From assembly GCF_004343075.1 (NCBI RefSeq), contig NZ_SLXP01000005.1, positions 187,596 to 251,595 of the forward strand: a DNA stretch of 64,000 nucleotides, given 5' to 3'. This document shows, one piece after another, positions 55,179 through 64,000 of this stretch. A program made the position numbers and the translations under genes. The notes below the pieces were generated by a model. The model did no database searches. It worked only from the letters and a program-made list of their open reading frames with translations, and was not told the DNA's origin. Position 1 is the first letter of the stretch. Every line of letters begins with the position of its first letter. This stretch comes from Rhodovulum marinum (GTDB taxonomy: Bacteria; Pseudomonadota; Alphaproteobacteria; Rhodobacterales; Rhodobacteraceae).

Positions 55179-55305
55179 GGAAGGGCGGGCAAGGTCTCCG
55201 ACCACCCCGGCCACCTTCCCGATCCGCATGCCCGGGGCCAAGTGACCCCGGCCCCATTGGCGGGATCCCTCGCGGCCAACCGACAGGCGTGGGCCGCCGC
55301 GCGGC

Positions 55306-56187
55306 CTAGCCCCAGGGGCCGGCGAACGGTGCGCGCCCGGCGGCGGGCGCCTGCATCCCCGCCATCCGGCGCAGCGCGGCGACGCGGTTCTCGGTCGCGG
55401 GATGGGTCGAGAACAGGTTGTCGCGGGCGTGCGCGTGCAGCGGGTTGATGATGAACATGTGCGCGGTGGCCGGGTTGCGTTCCGCCGCGTCGTTGTCGAT
55501 CCGCGCGGCGCCGGCCTGGATCCGCTCCAGCGCCGAGGCCAGCCACAGCGGATGGCCGCAGATCTCGGCCCCCGCCTTGTCGGCGGCGTATTCCCGCGTC
55601 CGGCTGATCGCCATCTGCACCAGCGCCGCCGCCATGGGCGCCAGGAACATCATCGCCAGCGTGCCCACCAGCCCCAGCCCGCCCTCGCGCCGCCCGCCGA
55701 AGAACAGCGCGAAATTGGCCAGCATCGTGATCGCACCCGCAAAGGTCGCGGTCACCGTCATGATCGCGGTGTCGTGGTTGCGGATATGGGCCAGCTCGTG
55801 CGCGATCACACCCGCCAGCTCCTCGCGCTACAGCGCCTGGATCAGCCCCGTCGTCACCGCCACCGCCGCGTTCTGCGGGTTGCGCCCGGTGGCAAAGGCG
55901 TTGGGCTGCGGCGTGTCGATCAGGTAGACCGCCGGCACCGGCATGTTCGCATTGCGCGCGAGGTCGGCCACCATGCGCGACAGCCCCAGCCGGTCGTCCG
56001 GCCCGACGGGCTGCGCGTTGTGCATGCGCAGCACCATCTTGTCGGAATTCCACCAGGTGAACGCGTTCATCGCGCCGGCCACCAGCAGCGCGATCATCGC
56101 CCCGCCGCCACCGGCCAGCAGATAGCCCAGCCCCATGAACAGCGCGGTCATCGCCGCCATCAGAAGCGCGGTCTTGGTATAGCCCAC
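55306..56187 (-). pseudogene. htpX: Membrane zinc protease HtpX, interrupted by an in-frame amber codon
   Basis: A heat-shock membrane protease. Read from the GTG at 56187 (GGAGG 8 nt upstream), the frame is a full 293-codon HtpX: two N-terminal helices ([20 protein letters not shown]), NADKM-like [30 protein letters not shown] and [11 protein letters not shown] (HExxH at 130-134). The C-terminal [14 protein letters not shown] follows. Codon 120, where relatives have a small residue in LIQAL-S-REELAG, is TAG (55830-55828). The stop precedes the active site, so the 119-residue product would be inactive. Reinitiation at GTG codon 127 would lack the first helices. Everything else is intact, so the mutation is recent, or it is a sequencing error. 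Confidence 0.88.
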
Positions 56188-56268
56188 CGGTCCGATCCTC
56201 CATCCATGCGCCCGGCTCGGGCGCGGTTGCCTCGGATATAGGAACCGCCGCGCGCCGCGCAATCGGGC

Positions 56269-57315
56269 CTAGCGCAGGATCAGCCCGCGCCCTTCGGCCA
56301 CCCGGCCCACCGCCGCCGCGTGGTCGAACCCCTGGGCGGCGAACAGGTCCAGCACCGCGTCGGCGGCCTCGGGCGCGCAACTGACCAGCAAGCCGCCGCT
56401 GGTCTGCGGGTCGGTCAACAGCGCGCGCTCGGCCTCGGCGAAACCGTCGGGCAGGGTCACCTCGGCGCCATAGCTGGCCCAGTTCCGCCCCGAGGCCCCG
56501 GTCGCACAGCCCCGGGCCAACAGGTCGCGCACCTCGGCCATGACCGGCACGCGGGACCAGTCGATCTCCACCCGGCAACCCGCCCCGCGCGCCAGTTCCA
56601 GCGCGTGCCCCGCAAGGCCGAAGCCCGTCACATCGGTGATCGCGTGCACGCCCGCCATCTCGGCTAGGTCGGGGCCGGGCGTGTTCAGCCGCGTGGTGGT
56701 GTCCAGCATCTCGGCATAGCCCGCCGCACCCAGCAGCCCCTTCTTGAACGCGCCCGACATGACGCCCGTGCCCAGCGGCTTGCCCAGGATCAGCACGTCG
56801 CCCGGACGTGCGGCGCTGTTCTTGCGCACCCGGTCGGGATGGACCAGGCCCAGCGCCACGATGCCGTAGATCGGTTCGACGGAGTCGATGCTGTGCCCGC
56901 CCGCGACGGGAATGCCGGCCGCCGCGCAGGCCGCGGCGCCGCCCTCCAGGATGCGGGCGATGGTGGCGGGCGACAGCCGGTCCAGCGGCATGCCGACAAG
57001 GGCCAGCGCCATGATCGGGCGCCCGCCCATCGCGTAGACGTCGCTGATCGCGTTGGTCGCGGCGATCCGGCCGAAATCGAACGGGTCGTCGACGATCGGC
57101 ATGAAGAAATCGGTGGTGGCCACCAGCGCCTGCGCGTCGTTCAGCCGGTAGACGGCGGCGTCGTCCGATGTGGCCGTGCCGACCAGCAGTTCGGGCGGCA
57201 CCGGCAACCCGGCGGTGCCTGCCAGCAATTCGGACAGCACGCCGGGCGCGATCTTGCAGCCGCATCCGCCCCCATGGGCAAGCGAGGTCAGGCGGGGTTC
57301 ATCGGTGAGGGTCAT
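56269..57315 (-). CDS. selD: Selenide, water dikinase
   Basis: Makes selenophosphate from selenide and ATP for selenocysteine and selenouridine synthesis. The 348-residue protein aligns well with E. coli SelD: LAHGGGCGCKIAPGVL (catalytic Cys18 and Lys21), TTDFFMPIVDDPFDFGRIAA, GGHSIDSVEPI, ITDVTGFGLAGHALEL and LLTDPQTSGGLLVS. The catalytic position is Cys, not Sec. SelA/SelB or the tRNA selenouridine synthase must be elsewhere. It lies 78 nt after mtkB and 81 nt before htpX on the same strand. Confidence 0.95.
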   Translation of the reverse strand: MTLTDEPRLTSLAHGGGCGCKIAPGVLSELLAGTAGLPVPPELLVGTATSDDAAVYRLNDAQALVATTDFFMPIVDDPFDFGRIAATNAISDVYAMGGRPIMALALVGMPLDRLSPATIARILEGGAAACAAAGIPVAGGHSIDSVEPIYGIVALGLVHPDRVRKNSAARPGDVLILGKPLGTGVMSGAFKKGLLGAAGYAEMLDTTTRLNTPGPDLAEMAGVHAITDVTGFGLAGHALELARGAGCRVEIDWSRVPVMAEVRDLLARGCATGASGRNWASYGAEVTLPDGFAEAERALLTDPQTSGGLLVSCAPEAADAVLDLFAAQGFDHAAAVGRVAEGRGLILR

Positions 57316-57393
57316 GGCGCGGCTCCGGTCGGGGACGACTTGTCATACCCCCGACCGGGCCGCGCGCGAAACGCGACTCTTGCGCCCGCGCGC

Positions 57394-58290
57394 TCAGGCG
57401 GCGGCGCGCTTGGCCAGCACGTCGGCCATGGTCTGGCCCATCGCCGACGGGTTCGGCGCCACGGTGATGCCCACCGCCGACAGGATTTCCACCTTTTCCT
57501 GCGCGCTTTCGCCAAAGGCCGAGATGATCGCGCCCGCGTGGCCCATCTTGCGGCCCTTGGGCGCCGACAGCCCCGCGATATAGGCGACCACGGGCTTGGT
57601 CATGCTTTCCGAGACATAGGCCGCGGCCTCGGCCTCCTGCGGGCCGCCGATCTCGCCGATCATCATCACCGCGTCGGTGTCGGGGTCGGCCTCGAACAGT
57701 TCGAGGATATCCTTGAAGGACGAGCCGTTGATCGGGTCGCCGCCGATGCCCACCGATGTGGACACGCCGATGCCCAGGTCCTTCATCTGGCTTGCCGCCT
57801 CATAGCCCAGCGTGCCCGACCGCCCGACGATGCCGACGCGGCCCGGCATGTAGATATGCGGCGGCATGATGCCCATGAACCCCTTGCCGGGCGAGATCAC
57901 GCCCGCGCAGTTCGGCCCCACCAGGCGCATCTTCTTTTCGCGCGGATAGCGGCGCAGGAACCGTTTCACCCGCATCATGTCCTGCGCGGGGATGCCGTCG
58001 GTCACGCTGACCGCCGTCTTGATGCCCGCATCGGCCGCCTCCATCATCGCGTCGGCGGCAAAGGGCGGTGGCACGAACAACAGCGACGCCTCGGCGCCGG
58101 TGGCCTCGACCGCCTCGCGCACGGTGTTGAAGACGGGGCGCCCCAGCACGGTTTCGCCGCCCTTGCCGGGCGTCACACCGGCCACGACATTGGTGCCGTA
58201 CTCGATCATTTCCTCGGCATGGAACTTGCCGATCCGGCCGGACATGCCCTGCACCACGACGCGGGTTTTCTCGTCGATCAGAATGGCCAT
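57394..58290 (-). CDS. mtkB: Malate--CoA ligase, alpha subunit
   Basis: With the beta subunit it forms malyl-CoA from malate, CoA and ATP. The 298-residue protein has the CoA-binding N-terminus ([20 protein letters not shown], then [15 protein letters not shown]). The conserved [12 protein letters not shown] and the phospho-histidine motif [12 protein letters not shown] are also present. It is closer by eye to Methylorubrum MtkB than to succinyl-CoA synthetase SucD (for example [15 protein letters not shown] and [18 protein letters not shown]). It is paired with mtkA, mcl and sgaA, which supports the malate specificity. Confidence 0.92.
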   Translation of the reverse strand: MAILIDEKTRVVVQGMSGRIGKFHAEEMIEYGTNVVAGVTPGKGGETVLGRPVFNTVREAVEATGAEASLLFVPPPFAADAMMEAADAGIKTAVSVTDGIPAQDMMRVKRFLRRYPREKKMRLVGPNCAGVISPGKGFMGIMPPHIYMPGRVGIVGRSGTLGYEAASQMKDLGIGVSTSVGIGGDPINGSSFKDILELFEADPDTDAVMMIGEIGGPQEAEAAAYVSESMTKPVVAYIAGLSAPKGRKMGHAGAIISAFGESAQEKVEILSAVGITVAPNPSAMGQTMADVLAKRAAA

Positions 58291-58302
58291 TGGCTCTCCT
58301 CC

Positions 58303-59475
58303 TCAGGCGGCAAGTTTGGGACGGGCGGCGACGGCCTTTTCGGCGGCCTCGGCCAGCGTTTCGGCGGTGATCAGCGGCAGGCCGGAGGCGTCGATGATTC
58401 GGCGGCCCTCCTCGACATTGGTGCCCGCCAGGCGCACCACGACCGGCAGGGTCAGCCCCTCGGCCTTGTAGGCCTCGACCACGCCTTTCGCGACCCAGTC
58501 GCAGCGGTTGATGCCGGCGAAGATGTTCACCAGGATCACACTGACATTGGGGTCCGACAGCACGGTGCGGAAGGCGGTCATCACCCGTTCGGGGCTGGCG
58601 CCCCCGCCGATATCCAGGAAATTCGCAGGCTCGCCCCCCGACAGCAGGATCATGTCCATCGTCGCCATGGCCAGACCCGCGCCATTGATGATGCAGCCGA
58701 TATCGCCGTCCAGCCCCACATAGGACAGCCCCGCGTCATGGGCGGTGGCCTCGCGCGAATCCTCCTGGCTGGGGTCGCGCAGCGCCTCGACCTGCGGCCG
58801 GCGATACAGCGCGTTGGTGTCGAAACTCATCTTGGCGTCCAGCGCCACCAGGTCGCCCGACCCGGTGATCACCAGCGGGTTGATCTCGACCATGGTGGCG
58901 TCGAGGTCGCGATAGGCGCGGTAACAGGCGCGCACCGCCTTGACCATCTGGCCGACCTGCGCCCCCTTCAGCCCCAGCTTGAACGCCAGTTCGCGGGCCT
59001 GGTATTCGACCAGCCCGTGCGCCGGGTCGACGACCATGCGCACCAGGCTTTCGGGGTCTTCCTCGGCGATCTCCTCGATCTCCATGCCGCCGCTGGAGGA
59101 CGCCACGACCATGATCCGTTCCGATTTCCGGTCGAGCACGAAGCCTAGGTAAAGTTCCTGCGCGATGTCGGACGCTTCCTCGACCCAGATGCGGTAGACG
59201 CCCTTGCCCGCGGCGCCGGTCTGGCGCGTCACCAGCTGCTTGCCGAACAGGCCGGCGGCGAACTCGGCCACCTCCTTTTCGGACTTGCAGACCTTGACGC
59301 CGCCCGCCTCGCCGCGGCCGCCGGAATGGATCTGCGCCTTGACCACCCAGGCGTCGCCGCCCAGTTCGCGGGCGCGATAGGCCGCCTGTTCGGGGCTGTA
59401 GGCCAGCCCGCCGCGCGGCACCGGCACGCCGAAGCCCGCCAGGATCTCCTTGGCCTGATGTTCGTGAATGTCCAT
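58303..59475 (-). CDS. mtkA: Malate--CoA ligase, beta subunit
   Basis: The ATP-grasp subunit of malate thiokinase, 390 residues, beginning [20 protein letters not shown]. It has [20 protein letters not shown], the metal/nucleotide region [20 protein letters not shown] and [20 protein letters not shown]. The last of these and [17 protein letters not shown] match MtkA of serine-cycle methylotrophs as I recall it. A 12-nt gap separates it from mtkB. Succinyl-CoA synthetase is the alternative, but the neighbours argue against it. Confidence 0.92.
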   Translation of the reverse strand: MDIHEHQAKEILAGFGVPVPRGGLAYSPEQAAYRARELGGDAWVVKAQIHSGGRGEAGGVKVCKSEKEVAEFAAGLFGKQLVTRQTGAAGKGVYRIWVEEASDIAQELYLGFVLDRKSERIMVVASSSGGMEIEEIAEEDPESLVRMVVDPAHGLVEYQARELAFKLGLKGAQVGQMVKAVRACYRAYRDLDATMVEINPLVITGSGDLVALDAKMSFDTNALYRRPQVEALRDPSQEDSREATAHDAGLSYVGLDGDIGCIINGAGLAMATMDMILLSGGEPANFLDIGGGASPERVMTAFRTVLSDPNVSVILVNIFAGINRCDWVAKGVVEAYKAEGLTLPVVVRLAGTNVEEGRRIIDASGLPLITAETLAEAAEKAVAARPKLAA

Positions 59476-59524
59476 CGCTCACCTCCCTTGGGGTGCGTAG
59501 GTTTCCGGTTCCGTCCCTTGTCCG

Positions 59525-60466
59525 TCAGCCCTTGGCCGCGATCGCGTCGGCGACCGTGATGACGTTCATCGCCATACGTTCCGAGGCCGCGTCGATCATC
59601 TTGCCGTCCAGCGCGGCGGCACCGCGGCCCTCGGCCTCGGCTTTTCTCAATTCCTCGATGATGCGCCGGGCGCGGGTGACCTCGGCCTCGGGCGGGCTGA
59701 AAACCTCGTTGGCCAGCGCGATTTGGCTGGGGTGGATCGCCCACTTGCCCTCGCAGCCCAGGGCGGCGGCGCGCCGCGCCCCGTCCCTGTAGCCCTCGGG
59801 GTCCGAGAAATCGCCGAACGGCCCGTCCACCGCCCGCAGGCCATAGGCGCGGCAGGCCACCACCATTCGCGTGATCGAGGCATGCCACTGGTCGCCCGGG
59901 TAATCGGGGTTCAGAACGCCGATATTCACCGTCCGCGCCCGCATCGACGCCGCGTAATCCGCCACCCCGAAATGCAGCGCCTCAAGCCGCCCGCCGCAGC
60001 GCGCGATCTCTTCGACATTGGCCATGCCCAGCGCGGTTTCGATCAGCGCCTCAAGGCCCACGCGGGTCTCGTATCCCTTGCCCTGCTCGATCTGGTTCAC
60101 CATCGCCTCGACCATGTAGAGGTCGGCCGGCACCCCCACTTTGGGCACCAGCAGCGTGTGCACCTTGTCGCCCGCCTGCTCCATCACGTCGACGACGTCG
60201 CGGTACATGTAATGGGTGTCCAGCCCGTTGATCCGCACCGACACGGTCTTGCCCTTGCCGGCCCAGTCGATGTCGTTCAGCGCGGCGATGGCGTTCTTGC
60301 GGGCCTGGTCCTTTTCGGGGGGCGCGACCGCGTCCTCGAGGTCGAGGAACACGTAATCGGCGTCGCTGTCGGCGGCCTTCTCGACCATCGTGGGGTTCGA
60401 GGCCGGGACCGCGAGTTCGGACCGCTGCAGGCGTTGCCGCCTGAGCGGGTGAAGGGTGTGGCTCAT
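59525..60466 (-). CDS. mcl: L-malyl-CoA/beta-methylmalyl-CoA lyase
   Basis: Cleaves malyl-CoA to glyoxylate and acetyl-CoA. A 313-residue TIM barrel of the CitE/HpcH family: RSELAVPASNPTMVEKAADS, the metal-binding FLDLEDAVAPPEKDQARKN, VRINGLDTHYMYRDVVDVME, GLEALIETALGMANVEEI and GKWAIHPSQIALANEVF. It is very similar by eye to serine-cycle malyl-CoA lyases. The ATG at 60466 is chosen, as the upstream frame reads into unrelated sequence. It is the second gene of the sgaA-mcl-mtkA-mtkB run. Confidence 0.94.
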   Translation of the reverse strand: MSHTLHPLRRQRLQRSELAVPASNPTMVEKAADSDADYVFLDLEDAVAPPEKDQARKNAIAALNDIDWAGKGKTVSVRINGLDTHYMYRDVVDVMEQAGDKVHTLLVPKVGVPADLYMVEAMVNQIEQGKGYETRVGLEALIETALGMANVEEIARCGGRLEALHFGVADYAASMRARTVNIGVLNPDYPGDQWHASITRMVVACRAYGLRAVDGPFGDFSDPEGYRDGARRAAALGCEGKWAIHPSQIALANEVFSPPEAEVTRARRIIEELRKAEAEGRGAAALDGKMIDAASERMAMNVITVADAIAAKG

Positions 60467-60504
60467 GCCGTGTGGCTCCGTTCTGGAGGGGGGGAACCGC
60501 CGCC

Positions 60505-61704
60505 TTACTCGGCGGCGATGTTCATTCGGGCCGCGGGGGCGTTTTCCGCGTACCAGTCCTGCGCGGCGGCGACGCCCGCACCGAACTCGACCTTGGCGCC
60601 GGCGGCGGCAAGCGACAGTTCCGCCAGCGACAGCGCGGTCAGGCACATCCCCTCGTTCAGGTCGCCCAAATGGCCGATGCGGAACACCTTGCCGGCCAGT
60701 TGCGCCAGCCCCGTGCCGAACGAGATGTTGTAGCGTTCATAGCCGATGCGGATCACCTCGCGCGCATCCACGTCCCGCGGCACCCGGATCGCCGACACCG
60801 TGTCGGAGTAGAACGCCGGCGATTCCGCCACCAGGTGCAGCCCCCAGGCCTGCACGCCCCGGCGCACGCCCTCGGCCAGCCGGTGGTGGCGCGCGATGAC
60901 GTTGTCCAGCCCCTCGGCAAAGATGCGGTCCAGCGACCGGCGCAGCCCGTGGAACAGCTGCGTCGGCGGGGTATAGGGGAAATAGCCCGTCGCGTTCAGG
61001 TTCACCATGTCGGAGAATTCGAAATAGGCCCGGCGCATGGTGGCCGCCTTCGACGCCTCCATCGCCTTTTCGCTGACGGCCAGAATGCCCAGACCCGCGG
61101 GCAGCATCAGCCCCTTCTGGCTGCCGGTCACGGCCAGGTCCACGCCCCAGTCGTCCATGCGGAAATCGATCGAGGCGATGGACGACACGCCGTCGACGAA
61201 CAGCAACGCGTCATGCATGCATTCGTCCAGCGCGCGGCGCACCCCCGCCACGTCCGAGGTCACGCCGGTCGCCGTCTCGTTATGCGTCACGAACACGGCC
61301 TTGATCTGCCCGTGCTTGTCCGCGCCCAGGCGGCGGGAAAATTCCTTGACCGGGCAGCCCGCGCCCCAGGGCACGTCCACCACCTCGACATCCAGGCCCA
61401 GCCGCTGGGCCATCTCGACCCAGAGATGCGAGAACTGGCCGAACCGCGCCATCAGCACCTTGTCGCCGGGGTTCAGCGTGTTGGTGATCGCCGCCTCCCA
61501 GGCGCCGGTGCCCGAGCCTGGGAACAGGAAGACCTGGCCCGTCTCGGTGCGGAACACCCGCTTCAGATCGGCGAACAGGCCCAGCGTCAGGTCGCCGAAA
61601 TCGGGCGCCCGCATGTCCTGCATCGGCACGTTCATCGCCTGGCGAACGGGCTCGGGAATGTTGGTCGGTCCGGGGATGAACAGATGTGTCTGGCCGGTCT
61701 TCAT
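60505..61704 (-). CDS. sgaA: Serine--glyoxylate aminotransferase
   Basis: A PLP enzyme that transfers the serine amino group to glyoxylate, giving glycine and hydroxypyruvate. The 399-residue protein starts MKTGQTHLFIPGPTNIPEPV. It has LFPGSGTGAWEAAITNTL, the PLP lysine in VTGSQKGLMLPAGLG and the C-terminal GKVFRIGHLGDLNEGM. GAGGAGG lies 9 nt before the ATG, supporting this start over a much longer frame. First gene of the serine-cycle cluster, divergent from the ScfR regulator gene, with a 156-bp shared regulatory region. Confidence 0.95.
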   Translation of the reverse strand: MKTGQTHLFIPGPTNIPEPVRQAMNVPMQDMRAPDFGDLTLGLFADLKRVFRTETGQVFLFPGSGTGAWEAAITNTLNPGDKVLMARFGQFSHLWVEMAQRLGLDVEVVDVPWGAGCPVKEFSRRLGADKHGQIKAVFVTHNETATGVTSDVAGVRRALDECMHDALLFVDGVSSIASIDFRMDDWGVDLAVTGSQKGLMLPAGLGILAVSEKAMEASKAATMRRAYFEFSDMVNLNATGYFPYTPPTQLFHGLRRSLDRIFAEGLDNVIARHHRLAEGVRRGVQAWGLHLVAESPAFYSDTVSAIRVPRDVDAREVIRIGYERYNISFGTGLAQLAGKVFRIGHLGDLNEGMCLTALSLAELSLAAAGAKVEFGAGVAAAQDWYAENAPAARMNIAAE

Positions 61705-61804
61705 GTCGGGGTCCTCCTCGCGCGCCACGATTTCCGAAATCACCGTTGTAATGCCCAGTTTTCGGGCAAGCGCGAAGCGAATCCGGGTTCTGCTGTGAAC
61801 GCGA

Positions 61805-61842
61805 GATTTTACAAATGTTAAAAAATGTGAAAATGTAAAATC
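61805..61842. promoter_or_regulatory. Candidate ScfR operator between sgaA and scfR
   Basis: GATTTTACA (61805-61813) and TGTAAAATC (61834-61842) form a perfect 9-bp inverted repeat. It frames an AT-rich core with three AAATGT-like direct repeats, a sharp AT island 19 nt before the scfR ATG. The TTTAC/GTAAA half-sites recur twice upstream of acs. It likely serves autoregulation and sgaA control. Confidence 0.65.
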
Positions 61843-61860
61843 AACGGAACAGGCGGATTC

Positions 61861-63261
61861 ATGCAAAAGACCTTTATCGGCCCGCATCTGCGCCGGCTCA
61901 GGCTGGAACGCGGCGAAACCCAGGCCCAGATGGGCAAGGCGCTGGGGATCAGCACCTCTTACGTCAACCTGCTGGAAAAGAACGAACGCAGCGTGTCGGC
62001 CGCGGTGATGCTGCGGCTGTTCGAAACCTATGGCGTCGACTGGCGCGAGATCGCCGAGGACGAGGACACCACCGTTCTGGCCGACCTGCGCGCCTCGCTG
62101 CAGGATCCGCTGTTCGACGCGGGGCGGCCGGATCTGACGCAACTGCGCGCCGCCCAGGTCCACAGCCCCGGCCTGGTGGCCTGTTTCCTGCACCTGCACC
62201 GCACCTACCTGGCCACCACCGACAGGCTGTTGTCGGTCACCGATACCGCCGCCGAGGGCGGCACGCTGCTGGCCTCCTCGCCCGAGGCGACGGTGCACGA
62301 TTTCTTTCGCCGCAAGCGCAACCATTTCGCCGAACTGGAAACCAGCGCCGAGGCGTTCTGGGACGGCCGCCGCATCGCCCCCGACGACATCTACCCCGCG
62401 CTCAAGGACCGGCTGCGCGACCGGCTGGGCCTGGCCGTGCGCGTCGTCCCGGTGGCGGACCTGCACCTGACCCTGCGCGAATACGACGAAACCCGGCACG
62501 AGGTGCTGCTGTCCGAGGGGCTGGACCATCCCAACCGGGTGTTCCAGCTGGTCCATGTGGCGGGGCTGATCGAACAGCGCGCCACGCTGGACGCGCTGCT
62601 CGACCAGTCGGGGATCACCGACGCGCAGGGGCTGTCGCGCTGCCGGGTGGAACTGGCCAATTACTTCGCCGCCGCCGTGCTGATGCCCTATGACCGCTTC
62701 CTGGCCGAGGCGCGCGCCTGCAAGTACGATTTCGACCACCTCGCCACCCGCTTCGGGGTCAGCTTCGAACAGGCCTGCCATCGGGCGACCACGCTGCAAC
62801 GCTCGGGCGCGCAGGGGGTGCCGTTCTTCTTCCTGCGGATCGACAAGGCCGGCAACGTCACCAAGCGGTTCAACGCCACCGATTTCCACCTGGCCGAACA
62901 TGGCGGCGCCTGCCCGCGGCTGGACGTGCACACCTCGTTCCGCACGCCGGGGCGAATCGTGCCGCAATTCGTCGAGATGCCGGACGCCAGCCAGTTCTTC
63001 GTGTTCTCGCGCACCGTCGACCGGCCGACCTTTACCCGCCACGCCCAGGATTTGCGGCTGGCCGTGGCGATGGGCTGCGCGATCGAACATGCCGGGGAAA
63101 TCGGCTATTCCGAGGGGCTGACCGGGGCACGCGTCACGCCGATCGGGATCAACTGCCGGGTCTGCCCGCGCTCGAACTGCGACCAGCGCGCGCACCAGGC
63201 GGCGATCCTGGCCACCCCGGTCGACGAACGCCGCCGCGGGGCGACCCGCTATGAAAGCTGA
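61861..63261 (+). CDS. Short-chain fatty acyl-CoA regulator family (ScfR) transcription factor
   Basis: A 466-residue regulator of the RamB/PccR type. An N-terminal XRE-like helix-turn-helix (about 8-62, RRLRLERGETQAQMGKALGI, then STSYVNLLEKNER) is followed by a degenerate ImmA/IrrE-like domain (FQLVHVAGLIEQRATLDALL; no HExxH). A C-terminal DUF2083-type domain has the cysteine motif NCRVCPRSNCDQRAH. Relatives control propionyl-CoA, acetate or methylmalonyl-CoA metabolism and respond to short acyl-CoAs. Its position between sgaA (divergent) and acs (downstream), with shared palindromes, suggests it governs both. Confidence 0.88.
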   Translation: MQKTFIGPHLRRLRLERGETQAQMGKALGISTSYVNLLEKNERSVSAAVMLRLFETYGVDWREIAEDEDTTVLADLRASLQDPLFDAGRPDLTQLRAAQVHSPGLVACFLHLHRTYLATTDRLLSVTDTAAEGGTLLASSPEATVHDFFRRKRNHFAELETSAEAFWDGRRIAPDDIYPALKDRLRDRLGLAVRVVPVADLHLTLREYDETRHEVLLSEGLDHPNRVFQLVHVAGLIEQRATLDALLDQSGITDAQGLSRCRVELANYFAAAVLMPYDRFLAEARACKYDFDHLATRFGVSFEQACHRATTLQRSGAQGVPFFFLRIDKAGNVTKRFNATDFHLAEHGGACPRLDVHTSFRTPGRIVPQFVEMPDASQFFVFSRTVDRPTFTRHAQDLRLAVAMGCAIEHAGEIGYSEGLTGARVTPIGINCRVCPRSNCDQRAHQAAILATPVDERRRGATRYES

Positions 63262-63331
63262 CCGCGCCGGCTGCAAATTGCCCCAGCGTCACCTTTTTCG
63301 GCGGAATCCGGCCCCGCCCCTTCCGGAATCG

Positions 63332-63345
63332 GTAAATTCCTTTAC
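63332..63345. promoter_or_regulatory. Candidate ScfR operator upstream of acs, site 1
   Basis: GTAAATTCCTTTAC is a perfect GTAAA/TTTAC inverted repeat with a 4-nt spacer, in the 239-bp gap between scfR and acs. It has the same half-sites as at 61805-61842, in the opposite arrangement. Confidence 0.5.
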
Positions 63346-63414
63346 AGTCCGAACGCCGTTTCCGGTCATCGCCTTCACAATTTCACGGTCGGGCCAGTGA
63401 TGCCACGTTGATTT

Positions 63415-63432
63415 TTTACAAGAATTGGTAAA
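63415..63432. promoter_or_regulatory. Candidate ScfR operator upstream of acs, site 2
   Basis: TTTACAAGAATTGGTAAA is an inverted repeat TTTAC/GTAAA with an 8-nt spacer, 69 nt before the acs ATG. AT-rich flanks stand out from the GC-rich surroundings. Confidence 0.55.
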
Positions 63433-63500
63433 TGCCCACCGCGAGAGGGCTGGTAACGTCCGGGCCTCCGCCCGCAGCCAGGAAGAGGAGATCCACAAGA

Positions 63501-64000
<500 letters not shown>

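Noticed and set aside
55828..55830. Recoded amino acid (selenocysteine or pyrrolysine) at the htpX stop, given the neighbouring selD
   Set aside because: The codon is TAG, not TGA; HtpX relatives have no selenocysteine there, and pyrrolysine machinery is not expected in this group.
58303..59475. Succinyl-CoA synthetase sucC/sucD for the 57394-59475 pair
   Set aside because: Motifs match malate thiokinase more closely and the neighbours are malyl-CoA lyase and serine-glyoxylate aminotransferase; no TCA-cycle genes are adjacent.

Overview
The window is a high-GC chromosomal segment of an alphaproteobacterium, almost certainly a member of the Rhodobacteraceae/Rhodobacterales. This rests on recognisable gene neighbourhoods (aroA-cmk next to rpsA; phoH, ybeY, corC, lnt, metK, trmB in a row; irr divergent from fabA-fabB-fabI; mreB-mreC-mreD-mrdA-rodA), a SAM/SAH-type riboswitch in front of metK, an Irr-type Fur regulator and an intergenic repeat family. 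Most of the window is housekeeping core. No rRNA, CRISPR array, integrase, transposase or phage gene was seen. The window cuts rpsA at the left edge and an acetyl-CoA synthetase at the right edge.

Layout. 1-13.2 kb (minus strand): rpsA, an aldo/keto reductase wedged behind cmk, class II aroA, trmB, metK with its riboswitch, lnt, corC-like, ybeY, a GFA-fold protein, phoH, a Nudix hydrolase and miaB. 13.3-18.5 kb: two little-known genes, irr, then fabA-fabB-fabI, interrupted by a lower-GC yfbU-family gene. 18.5-32.3 kb: a hypothetical gene, a PfkB-type kinase, an exported metallo-beta-lactamase-fold protein, a zincin, gltX, nadE, a 19-unit MORN-repeat protein, a second Nudix protein, a phosphate transporter, sulfide:quinone oxidoreductase, an Fe-S-type photolyase and an SDR. 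32.4-40 kb: a leucine-rich leader peptide and attenuator-like fold before leuA, then the rod-shape/elongasome operon. 40-48.8 kb: a hydroxyacid dehydrogenase, SseB-like and uracil-DNA-glycosylase-like genes, an arsR/permease pair, nhaA, kpsT-kpsE-kdsA and tRNA-Gln(TTG). 49.2-55.2 kb: a TRAP transporter and a looser stretch of AraC, NmrA-like, DUF4345 and GNAT genes. 55.3-64 kb: htpX carrying an in-frame amber codon, selD, then sgaA-mcl-mtkA-mtkB (serine-cycle enzymes), a divergent ScfR-family regulator and acs.

How they fit together. The right end reads as a C2/glyoxylate assimilation module. Acs makes acetyl-CoA; MtkAB and Mcl interconvert malate, malyl-CoA, glyoxylate and acetyl-CoA; SgaA aminates glyoxylate. 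A short-chain acyl-CoA-type regulator sits between the two transcription units, and TTTAC/GTAAA inverted repeats lie on both sides of it. KpsT-KpsE with KdsA links capsule export to Kdo supply. The strongest regulatory elements are the metK SAM/SAH riboswitch, the leuA leader and the ScfR operator candidates. The most striking anomalies are the yfbU gene inside the fab operon and the broken htpX.
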